Source: Thermaceae bacterium (GTDB lineage: Bacteria; Deinococcota; Deinococci; Deinococcales; Marinithermaceae). Taken from it: a stretch of DNA of 5,522 nt. Under the pieces are notes generated by a model that did no database searches, was not told the DNA's origin, and worked only from the letters and a program-made list of their open reading frames with translations. Shown here in pieces: positions 1-5,522 of this stretch (position 1 is its first letter; each line of letters begins with the position of its first letter). The stretch is taken from NCBI GenBank assembly GCA_026989475.1, contig JALSJG010000035.1, forward strand, positions 1 to 5,522. The letters run 5' to 3'. Made by a program: the position numbers and the translations under genes.

Positions 1-2
1 TG

Positions 3-239
3 CTCGTCTTCGAGGGGAGCCGGCTCCGCTTCCGCGTCCCCCGGAAGACCTCCCCGGAATGGCCCTCCGAAGAGGGGCGGGGGGTGCTCGAGCACCTGGC
101 GGAGGCCTCGGGCGGGGCCTTGCTCGAAGCACCGGTGCTCGGTCCCCCGCCCCAGGTACCCGCGCCGCTCCGCATTCCCCTCGCCCTGGCCGGGCTTGCG
201 GTGCTGATCCTCGAGCTCCTCCTCCGCCGGCTCCGATAG
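3..239 (+). CDS. 3' end of a membrane protein with C-terminal TM helix (possibly vWA/BatA-like), 5' end outside window
   Basis: The frame is open from the left edge to TAG at 237–239, giving 78 residues with no start in the window. Nearly every third codon position is G or C, as in the other genes here, which supports real coding. The visible part has a soluble segment containing LEHLAEASGGALLEAP, a Pro-rich stretch (GPPPQVPAP), and then one hydrophobic helix (IPLALAGLAVLILELLL, about residues 58–74 of the fragment) ending in a basic LRRLR tail. An 'LAxxSGG/TGG' motif followed by a Pro-rich linker and a single terminal helix with an Arg tail resembles the C-termini of large vWA- or glutamine-amidotransferase-like membrane proteins. 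That family assignment is inference from the tail only. The next gene starts 10 bases downstream, so co-transcription and translational coupling with the peptidase are likely. Confidence 0.72.
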   Translation, partial: LVFEGSRLRFRVPRKTSPEWPSEEGRGVLEHLAEASGGALLEAPVLGPPPQVPAPLRIPLALAGLAVLILELLLRRLR

Positions 240-249
240 ACTGGCCCCA

Positions 250-1986
250 GTGCGGCGCCTTGCCCTCTTTCTGCTCCTGGCCCTCGCCGGGTGCGCCACC
301 CGGCCCGCGCCCCTTTACCTGAAGCTCGGGTCCGACGGGACGGGGGTGCTCGAAATCCGCGCCCAGGGCCCCTGGAGCCTCGAGGCCCCGCCCTGGCTCG
401 CCGTCTTCCCCCGCTCGGGCAGCGGGCCCGCCGCCGTCTACCTCCACGGGCGCGGCGAGCGGCTCCCGGACCTCCCCGAGATCCTCGGCACGATCACCGT
501 CTTCGCCCGGGGAAGCGGCTACCCGGTCCGTCTGCGCTGGCCCCTCATCCCCGTGCGGGGCGTGGTCTACCCCAGGGCAACCCCCGAAGAAGCCCTGCCC
601 GCCGCGCCGCTCGCCCCGCCCTCCCTGCCCGAGCCCCTGGAAAAGCTCGTCAAGTTGAAAGACGGCCGGATCCTCCGACTACCGGCGGAATCCCCCACCC
701 CGCCGGGGGCGCTTTGGTCCGAGCCCAACGCCTTTGTGTGGCCGCTCGGCGAGCCCTACGAACCCGAAGACCCCTACTACTCACTCGAGTCCCACCTCTT
801 CCTCACCGGGGCCCGTTTCGCGGGCCTGAAGCCCTACACCCGGCGGGTGGTGGTGGCGGTCATCGACACCGGCGTCCGCTACGACCACCCCGACCTCGAA
901 GGGGCCCTCCTCAGCGGATCCGAGGGGGCCTACGACTTCGTCGAGAACGACCCCGATCCCACCGACAACGGCGGCAGCGGGCCGGTGGGCAGCCACGGCA
1001 CCCACGTCACCGGCATCGTCGCCGCCCGGGCCAACGGGCAGGGCGTGGTGGGCGCCGCCTGGCCCGCCCCGGTCCGGGCCCTTCCCCTACGGGTGATCGG
1101 CCCCGGCGGTACCGGCACCGTCGCCGACGTGGCCGACGCAATCCGCTACGCCGCCGGGTTGCCGGTGGTGCGGGGGTCCGAAACTTTGGTCAACCCGAAC
1201 CCCGCCCAGATCCTGAACCTCTCCCTCGGCACGACCGAGCCCTCCCGCACGCTCTGCGAGGCGGTGGCCGACGCGACGCGAGCCGGTGCCCTGGTGGTGG
1301 CCGCTGCGGGCAACAGCCTCGGCGATCGCAACCTGGTCTTCTACCCCGCCGCCTGCGAGGGAGCGCTCTCGGTGGCCGCCACCGACCTCGGCGGCTGGCA
1401 CCCGCCCGCCGCCGCCTGGTACAGCGTGCGAAACGATTGGGTCGCCCTCGCCGCCCCCGGCGGCGACCTCACCCAGGACGCGAACGGCGACGGCCACCCC
1501 GACGGCGTGCTCTCGACCACCTGGGACTACCGCGAAGGCCGCCCGAGCTACGGCTTCTACATGGGCACCTCCCAAGCGGCCCCCCAGGTGGCCGCCGCCG
1601 CCGCCCTCTTGCTCGCAAGCGGTGAAGCGGAAAGCTCTGCCGAGGCTGGCGCGCGCCTCCTCGAGACCGCCACCGACCTCGGCCCCCCGGGTCCAGACCC
1701 CGACTACGGCTCAGGGTTTTTGAACCTCACCGCCGCTCTCGGCGTTGAGCCCCCGCCGGGCAGGCTGCGGGTCGTTTTCGAGGGCCCCGCGACCCGGAGC
1801 CTGCCGGTGCAGGTCGGGGAACCCTTCGCCACCCACCTCCCCGCTGGCACCTACCGCGTGCTCGTCTGCCGCGACGACTCGGAAAACGGGCTTTGCGACG
1901 CTGGGGAACCGAAAATCATCCAGGCGATCACGATCTTAAACCCCCTTCATGCCCTCCTCACCGAGCCCCCGGAAATCTTCCGTTAA
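250..1986 (+). CDS. Subtilisin-family (S8) serine peptidase, lipoprotein with N-terminal BACON-like domain
   Basis: This 578-residue endopeptidase is predicted to be exported and lipid-anchored. The GTG start gives a classic lipoprotein signal: MRR, a Leu/Ala-rich core and lipobox LAGC with Cys15 as the acylated residue. No strong Shine-Dalgarno precedes it, so translation may depend on coupling to the upstream gene. Residues about 20–105 look like a BACON-type beta-sandwich (GPWSLEAPPWLAVFPRSGSG). A Pro-rich linker (about 110–190) follows instead of a recognisable inhibitory prodomain. The S8 domain (about 198–498) has Asp206 (VAVIDTGV), His249 (HGTHVTG), oxyanion Asn355 (AAAGNS) and Ser441 (GTSQAAP), so it should be active. 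A calcium-type loop lies at 410–418 (DANGDGHPD). The C-terminal domain (about 500–578) carries an EF-hand-like loop at 542–553 between Cys540 and Cys549. The stop is 9 bases before the next peptidase. The substrate is unknown. The S8 call is near certain; the BACON call is moderate. Confidence 0.95.
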   Translation: MRRLALFLLLALAGCATRPAPLYLKLGSDGTGVLEIRAQGPWSLEAPPWLAVFPRSGSGPAAVYLHGRGERLPDLPEILGTITVFARGSGYPVRLRWPLIPVRGVVYPRATPEEALPAAPLAPPSLPEPLEKLVKLKDGRILRLPAESPTPPGALWSEPNAFVWPLGEPYEPEDPYYSLESHLFLTGARFAGLKPYTRRVVVAVIDTGVRYDHPDLEGALLSGSEGAYDFVENDPDPTDNGGSGPVGSHGTHVTGIVAARANGQGVVGAAWPAPVRALPLRVIGPGGTGTVADVADAIRYAAGLPVVRGSETLVNPNPAQILNLSLGTTEPSRTLCEAVADATRAGALVVAAAGNSLGDRNLVFYPAACEGALSVAATDLGGWHPPAAAWYSVRNDWVALAAPGGDLTQDANGDGHPDGVLSTTWDYREGRPSYGFYMGTSQAAPQVAAAAALLLASGEAESSAEAGARLLETATDLGPPGPDPDYGSGFLNLTAALGVEPPPGRLRVVFEGPATRSLPVQVGEPFATHLPAGTYRVLVCRDDSENGLCDAGEPKIIQAITILNPLHALLTEPPEIFR

Positions 1987-1995
1987 GCTTGAGCC

Positions 1996-3573
1996 ATGCG
2001 TGGCAAGGGGCTTTTTCTTTTACTCCTCGGTCTGCTCGCGGCCTGCAACACGAACCGCCCCCCCAACCTCGAGGTACGCCGTATCGTCCAGGATCGCGAC
2101 CTGTACCTCTTCCTGAAAGTAGATGATCCCGAAGGCGACCCGGTGCGATGCCGGGTCGACTTTGGCGACGGGAACGTTCTGGAACTTCCTTGCACGAACG
2201 GAGCCACGCTGGACCACCGCTACGACCAAAACGGAAGCTACCGCGTGCAGGTGTCCGCGAGCGACGGACTCGCCCGCTCCGAGCAAACCCTCACCCTAAT
2301 CCTACCCCCCCCGCCCCGGCCCAAATGCCCCGCGCCGTCACCGCAACCCCAGGCCCGCACGCAGGAGGTCGCGCCGCTAGCGCCGCGGGGATGGCGCGCG
2401 AGTACGGAGGCCCTGCGGGTCCCCGGGCAAATCCTGGTCCGGCTCCCAGATACAGTCCCTGTCGGGAACCTTTCCCGCGCTTTGAAAACACTCGGCCTCG
2501 AACCCCTGAAAGCCCCGGCCCCGCGCTGGGCGTTAGTAGAAACCCCACCCGGCCAGGAAGAGGCCATCGCCCGGGCGTTGCTGAACCAAGGCGTCATCGA
2601 ATACGCCCAACCGGTCTACCGCTACCGCCTGCTCGCCTACCCCGACGACCCCCTGTTCACCAACCAGCGCACCCAGTACGACCAAATGCAGCTCCTGGCG
2701 GGCTGGGGCTCGCTCTCCGACGAAGCCTGCCGGCCGGTCGTCGCGGTTCTTGACACCGGGGTAGACACCGACCACCCCGATCTCCAAGCCCATCTCCTCC
2801 CGGGTCAGGACCTCTCCGACAACGACAATAACCCCGACGACTACGACGGTCACGGCACCCTGGTCTCCGGGGTGATTGGTGCCGTGACCCACAACTCCCA
2901 GGGCGTAGCCGGGAGCACCAACAACCTCGCCTACGTGCTGCCCGTGAAGGTCTTCCCGAACGCGAACAGCAGCACGCTGGCCGAAGCCATTCGCTGGGCT
3001 GCTGACGCAGGAAGCCACCTGATCAACCTAAGCCTTTGCGTTCTCTCCAACCATGATTACAACGAAGATGGCCAGCTGGACTGTGCTGCGCCCAGCGATC
3101 CTGACATCCCCGACGCCGCCATCGAAAGTGCTTTAGAGTACGCGTACTACCACGGAGTCATCGCGGTGGCCGCGAGCGGAAATGACGGGCTTGACTACGT
3201 CGGCTACCCCGCGAGCTCGGCCTACACGATCGCGGTGGGCTCGGTGAACGCCGCCGGAAACCGAAGCAACTTCTCCAACTACGGAGGCGACCTTGATTTC
3301 GTCGCCCCTGGCGAGCAAGTGACCAGCACGTTCCTGAACAATGACTATAGACGCGGTTCCGGCACCTCGTACGCAACCCCTTACGTAAGCGGCGTGCTGG
3401 CCCTGTACCTGGGCCAGCACTACGCCGTGGTCGGGGTGCTCCCGGGTTTTAACCAGTCCTTCAACTGTCTGGCAAACAACACCAACCAGGTGGATTGGAA
3501 CGAACAAACGGGCTACGGCATCCCCCAGGCCGACCAGGTACTGGATGCCGCCGACGGCACCTGCTACCCCTGA
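1996..3573 (+). CDS. Subtilisin-family (S8) serine peptidase, lipoprotein with PKD-like domain and fervidolysin-type prodomain
   Basis: This 525-residue exported peptidase starts at ATG with a lipoprotein signal (MRGK, poly-Leu core, LLAAC; acylated Cys17). Domains in order: a PKD-like beta-sandwich (about 22–103) with the typical DFGDG turn at 55–59 and a possible Cys52–Cys66 disulfide; a Pro-rich linker (about 104–135); a fervidolysin-like propeptide (about 142–213, from VPGQILVRLP to EYAQPVYRY); and the S8 catalytic domain (about 225–515). Catalytic residues are Asp253 (VAVLDTGV), His286 (HGTLVSG), Asn396 (AASGND) and Ser458 (GTSYATP). In the His motif, Leu replaces the usual second His, which is not catalytic. 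A calcium-type loop lies at 354–362 (DYNEDGQLD) and is followed by Cys363, which could pair with Cys348. The gene is AT-richer than its neighbour. It starts 9 bases after the upstream stop without a strong ribosome site, so it is probably in the same operon. Substrate unknown. Confidence 0.95.
   Translation: MRGKGLFLLLLGLLAACNTNRPPNLEVRRIVQDRDLYLFLKVDDPEGDPVRCRVDFGDGNVLELPCTNGATLDHRYDQNGSYRVQVSASDGLARSEQTLTLILPPPPRPKCPAPSPQPQARTQEVAPLAPRGWRASTEALRVPGQILVRLPDTVPVGNLSRALKTLGLEPLKAPAPRWALVETPPGQEEAIARALLNQGVIEYAQPVYRYRLLAYPDDPLFTNQRTQYDQMQLLAGWGSLSDEACRPVVAVLDTGVDTDHPDLQAHLLPGQDLSDNDNNPDDYDGHGTLVSGVIGAVTHNSQGVAGSTNNLAYVLPVKVFPNANSSTLAEAIRWAADAGSHLINLSLCVLSNHDYNEDGQLDCAAPSDPDIPDAAIESALEYAYYHGVIAVAASGNDGLDYVGYPASSAYTIAVGSVNAAGNRSNFSNYGGDLDFVAPGEQVTSTFLNNDYRRGSGTSYATPYVSGVLALYLGQHYAVVGVLPGFNQSFNCLANNTNQVDWNEQTGYGIPQADQVLDAADGTCYP
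2305..2312 (+). repeat. C8 homopolymer in the Pro-rich linker of the second subtilase
   Basis: Eight consecutive C residues encode part of the PPPP run (residues 104–107) between the PKD-like domain and the prodomain. The reading frame is intact in this copy. A one-base change here would truncate the protein before its catalytic domain, so the tract is a possible slippage or sequencing-error site. Confidence 0.9.
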
Positions 3574-3581
3574 CGCCCCCC

Positions 3582-3628
3582 TCGCCCGCCTCAGCCCTTC
3601 ACTACGATCAAGGGCCTGAGGCGGGCGA
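3582..3628. terminator. Long hairpin between convergent operons, probable bidirectional terminator
   Basis: Left arm 3582–3599 (TCGCCCGCCTCAGCCCTT) pairs with right arm 3610–3628 (AAGGGCCTGAGGCGGGCGA) over 18 base pairs with one bulged C, around the 10-base loop CACTACGATC. It begins 8 bases after the stop of the second subtilase and contains the rtcB stop codon (3591–3593) in its left arm. The right arm lies within the last codons of rtcB. On the + strand it is followed by a weak T-rich stretch (CCTTCTT); on the − strand no U-tract follows. The structure is read directly from the sequence. The terminator role is inferred from its position between tail-to-tail genes; an mRNA 3'-end stabiliser is the alternative. 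Confidence 0.75.
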
Positions 3629-5024
3629 CCTTCTTGCCGATGCCGGCGCCGTGGACCACCTCGACCACCTCGGCGACGTCCTTGTAGGCCTCGGGGATCT
3701 CCTCCCAGACGGTGGCCCGGGTCTTGGCCCGGACCACAATGCCCTTCTCCCTGAGCGCCCCCACCACGTCCATCTGGCGGGCGAGTTTTTTCGCCTTGGC
3801 CCGGGAGAGCCGCCGCCCGGCGCCGTGGCAGCTACTGCCAAAGGTCTCCCGCATCGCCCCCTCGGTCCCGGCGAGGACGTAGGAGTAGCGCCCCATGTCG
3901 CCGGGGACCAGGACCGGCTGCCCCACCTTGCGGTAGGCCCGGGGAATCTCGGGGTGGCCGGGTCCAAAGGCACGGGTCGCCCCCTTGCGGTGCACGAGGA
4001 CCCCGCGGCCTTTGTGCTCCTCGAACTTGGCGTTGTTGTGGGCGAGGTCGTAGACCACCCTGAGCCCGTGGTCCCTGGGGGAGAACCCCGCGGCCTCGAA
4101 GGCCTCGCGGGTGAAGTGGGTGATGAGCTGGCGGTTGGCGAAGGCGAAGTTGGCGGCGGCCGCCATCGCCCGGAGGTAGTCGTCGCCGTCCGGGCTCTGG
4201 ATCGGGGCGGCGGCGAGCTGTCGGTCGGGAAGCTCGATCTTGTAAACCGAAAGGCGCCTTAAGAACCGCTCGACGTAGTCCTCGCAGACCTGGTGACCGA
4301 GCCCCCGGCTTCCGGTGTGGATGAGCACGGCGATCTGGCCCTCGAAGAGGCCAAAGGCCTCGGCCGCCTCGGGGTCGTAGATTGCGTCCACGTACTGGAC
4401 CTCGAGGAAGTGGTTCCCCGAGCCCAGGGTACCGATCTGGGGCGCGCCCCGCTCGTAAGCCCGGGGGGAGACCCGGTCGGGGTCGGCGCCGGGGAGCCGG
4501 CCGCCGGATTCGATGTGCTCAAGGTCCTCTTCGTAGCCAAAGCCCATTCGCACGATCGCCGGAGCCCCCTCGCGAAGGACGTCTTTGAGCTCCTTCCGGG
4601 ATAGCCGCAGGTCCCGGCGCTCCGAACCCACCCCGGCGGGAATGCGGGCGTAGAGGTAGTCGGCGAGCTTTTCTTTTATGGGCTCGACGTCTTCCCGCGT
4701 AAGCTTAGAGCGAAGCAGCCGGACGCCGCAGTTGACGTCAAAACCCACCCCGCCCGGGCTCACCACCCCTTCCTCGGCGTCCATGGCGGCGACCCCACCG
4801 ATGGGAAAGCCGTAGCCCCAATGGATGTCGGGCATGGCCAGGGCGGGCTCGACGATCCCCGGCAGGGTAGCGACGTTCACGAGCTGCTTTAACGAGGCGT
4901 AGTCCTCCTCGGCGAGCTGGCGGAGGATCGCGTCCGAGGCGTAGAAGACCGCGTCCACCCGCATCTTGCCGTGGCGGGGGATGCGGTAGGTGTAGGGGCC
5001 GACCTTCTCAAAGGGCACGCTCAT
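3591..5024 (-). CDS. rtcB: RtcB RNA ligase (3'-phosphate/5'-hydroxyl, GTP-dependent)
   Basis: RtcB joins RNA 2',3'-cyclic phosphate or 3'-phosphate ends to 5'-OH ends using GTP and Mn2+, through a guanylylated histidine and an RNA-ppG intermediate. The family acts in tRNA splicing in archaea and animals and in RNA repair in bacteria. At 477 residues it matches the usual length (about 480) and has no intein. The metal and nucleotide ligands expected for the family are visible: Asp66 (MPDIH), Asp96 and Cys99 (GFDVNCGVR), Asn204/His205 (GSGNHFLE), His236 (HTGSRGLGH), His329 (DLAHNN), nucleophile His400 (SSCHGAGR) and the C-terminal Lys476 (IVVKG). The N-terminus (VPFEKVGPYTYRIP) matches the family start, supporting ATG at 5024. 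The start overlaps the archease stop by ATGA. Only a weak GGA precedes it, so coupled translation is likely. The 3' end forms one arm of the shared hairpin. RtcA and RtcR, the partners in Escherichia coli, are not in the window. Confidence 0.98.
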   Translation of the reverse strand: MSVPFEKVGPYTYRIPRHGKMRVDAVFYASDAILRQLAEEDYASLKQLVNVATLPGIVEPALAMPDIHWGYGFPIGGVAAMDAEEGVVSPGGVGFDVNCGVRLLRSKLTREDVEPIKEKLADYLYARIPAGVGSERRDLRLSRKELKDVLREGAPAIVRMGFGYEEDLEHIESGGRLPGADPDRVSPRAYERGAPQIGTLGSGNHFLEVQYVDAIYDPEAAEAFGLFEGQIAVLIHTGSRGLGHQVCEDYVERFLRRLSVYKIELPDRQLAAAPIQSPDGDDYLRAMAAAANFAFANRQLITHFTREAFEAAGFSPRDHGLRVVYDLAHNNAKFEEHKGRGVLVHRKGATRAFGPGHPEIPRAYRKVGQPVLVPGDMGRYSYVLAGTEGAMRETFGSSCHGAGRRLSRAKAKKLARQMDVVGALREKGIVVRAKTRATVWEEIPEAYKDVAEVVEVVHGAGIGKKVARLRPLIVVKG

Positions 5025-5446
5025 ACGTCCAGCACCACGCTCGCGCGGTAAAAACCGCCTTCCTTCTCGATTCTAAGCCCGTGAAAGGTGGCGCTCTTGA
5101 CCTCGCCGAGGAAGCGGTCGGCGACCGCTTCAAAGGGGAGGACGGAAAGCTTCGCCGCAAGCCCGCACTCTTCCCCTCTGGGAACGAGCCTCAACGAGAA
5201 CCCGCCCGGAACCTGGCCCTGGGTTTGGATGAGGTAAATCAATTCGTTCAAAAACCGTACGAGCAGGGTCTCGGGATCCGGGGCGCGAAGCCGGAGCTCG
5301 CGCACCTCCTTCCCCGGAGGAAGGGGCCCCTCGAAAAGCTCGGCGAGTAGCCCCCGCGCCGCCCAGTAGAAGAGCCCCGGCAGGCTCTTCGCCCATACCA
5401 CAAACCCCACGTCGGCGGTGTGATCTAGTTCCGCGAGGTGCCGCAT
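5021..5446 (-). CDS. Archease, RtcB activating cofactor
   Basis: Archease speeds guanylylation of RtcB and permits multiple turnover. Genes for the two are often adjacent, as here, where the stop overlaps the rtcB start by ATGA. The 141-residue product matches the usual length of about 140. Family motifs are clear: the N-terminal LDHTADVGF (residues 7–15, with conserved His9 and Asp12), the near-C-terminal KSATFHGLRIEKE, and the closing VVLDV that supplies an acidic metal ligand. I chose ATG at 5446 because archeases start a few residues before HTAD and because GGGGAG lies 11 bases upstream. An in-frame ATG at 5467 would add seven residues (MWGDHLA) but has no ribosome site and would run over the upstream region that carries the DnaA-box sequence. 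The identification is firm; the start is moderately sure. Confidence 0.95.
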   Translation of the reverse strand: MRHLAELDHTADVGFVVWAKSLPGLFYWAARGLLAELFEGPLPPGKEVRELRLRAPDPETLLVRFLNELIYLIQTQGQVPGGFSLRLVPRGEECGLAAKLSVLPFEAVADRFLGEVKSATFHGLRIEKEGGFYRASVVLDV

Positions 5447-5457
5447 TGCAAGGTGAT

Positions 5458-5463
5458 CTCCCC
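5458..5463 (-). promoter_or_regulatory. Ribosome binding site of archease
   Basis: On the − strand the sequence reads GGGGAG followed by 11 bases and then ATG at 5446. The spacing is slightly long but the match is good, and no comparable site precedes the upstream in-frame ATG at 5467. It therefore decides the start. Confidence 0.55.
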
Positions 5464-5467
5464 ACAT

Positions 5468-5476
5468 TTATCCACA
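5468..5476 (+). promoter_or_regulatory. Consensus DnaA-box sequence (TTATCCACA)
   Basis: The 9-mer TTATCCACA is a perfect match to the bacterial DnaA box consensus. It lies 22 bases upstream of the chosen archease start, in a short AT-richer stretch. A degenerate match (CTCCCCACA, 5458–5466, 6 of 9) sits 10 bases to its left and is probably just the reverse complement of the ribosome site. The motif is seen directly. Whether it is an operator, part of an origin lying to the right, or chance cannot be decided here. Confidence 0.4.
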
Positions 5477-5522
5477 GGTATGCATAGGAGAAGATTTGCC
5501 TTGGAGACGTGCATTCTCGCCT
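5477..5522. other. Upstream region of the archease–rtcB operon, probable promoter zone, no gene seen
   Basis: This edge segment is richer in A/T than the rest of the window and contains the 8-base palindrome TATGCATA (5479–5486), which could serve as a −10-like element in either direction. I see no convincing −35 at proper spacing on either strand. GGAG (5487–5490 and 5503–5506, + strand) is present, but no coding start can be supported before the window ends. The archease–rtcB promoter should lie here or just to the right. Confidence 0.3.

Noticed and set aside
59..322. 87-codon + frame at the left edge
   Set aside because: It overlaps the partial membrane protein and the peptidase signal peptide, and its Ala/Pro/Arg-rich product has no recognisable feature.
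1087..1575. 162-codon − strand open frame inside the first subtilase
   Set aside because: It covers the catalytic core of a clear S8 gene and its product is low-complexity Gly/Val/Ala with no motif.
291..1625. 444-codon + strand frame overlapping the first subtilase
   Set aside because: Its product is an Arg/Pro-rich shadow typical of a shifted frame in GC-rich DNA; the S8 frame carries all family motifs.
3495..4262. 255-codon open frame on the + strand opposite rtcB
   Set aside because: It lies antisense to highly conserved rtcB codons; its Gly/Val/Asp-rich, low-complexity product is what GC-rich antisense frames give.
5420..5459. Direct repeat GTGATCT at 5420–5426 and 5453–5459
   Set aside because: Seven bases repeated once, one copy inside archease codons, is within chance.
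5447..5467. Seven-residue N-terminal extension of archease from ATG at 5467
   Set aside because: It has no ribosome site, family members start close to the HTAD motif, and GGGGAG supports the ATG at 5446.
5446..5474. Possible + strand promoter (TTGCAA, 17 bases, TATCCA)
   Set aside because: The −10 matches only 3 of 6 and no downstream gene is visible within the window.

Overview
The window is a compact, very GC-rich stretch of bacterial chromosome. The three + strand genes are separated by only about 10 bases, and a two-gene − strand operon converges on them. A GTG start, heavy G/C at third codon positions, Asn/Asp-rich lipoprotein subtilases and an archease–RtcB pair without RtcA or RtcR suggest a thermophile of the Deinococcota (Thermaceae-like). 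That assignment is inference from style and gene content; no marker gene is present to prove it.

Left part, + strand (1–3573): the 3' end of a membrane protein with one C-terminal transmembrane helix is followed by two full-length secreted subtilisin-family (S8) serine peptidases. Both begin with lipoprotein signal peptides and keep the Asp/His/Asn/Ser catalytic set, but their N-terminal modules differ. The first has a BACON-like beta-sandwich and no recognisable inhibitory prodomain. The second has a PKD-like domain, a Pro-rich linker and a fervidolysin-type prodomain. Spacing of 10 and 9 bases makes one transcript likely. The second gene is visibly less GC-rich than the first, so the pair is probably not a recent tandem duplication.

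Junction (3574–3628): the two operons meet tail to tail with 17 bases between stop codons. A long, nearly perfect hairpin (3582–3628, 18 base pairs with one bulged base) spans this gap and the last codons of rtcB. It is the likely shared bidirectional terminator.

Right part, − strand (3591–5446): archease is followed by rtcB, overlapping by ATGA. RtcB is the GTP-dependent 3'-phosphate/5'-OH RNA ligase, and archease is its guanylylation cofactor, so the pair forms an RNA repair/ligation unit. All metal-binding and guanylylation residues are present and there is no intein. The 76 bases upstream of archease are relatively AT-rich and carry a perfect DnaA-box 9-mer (TTATCCACA, 5468–5476).

I see no mobile element, CRISPR array, tRNA or rRNA, and no clear evidence of a new system. 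The points most worth a second look are the terminator hairpin built partly from rtcB coding sequence, the pair of differently built subtilase lipoproteins, and the DnaA box.
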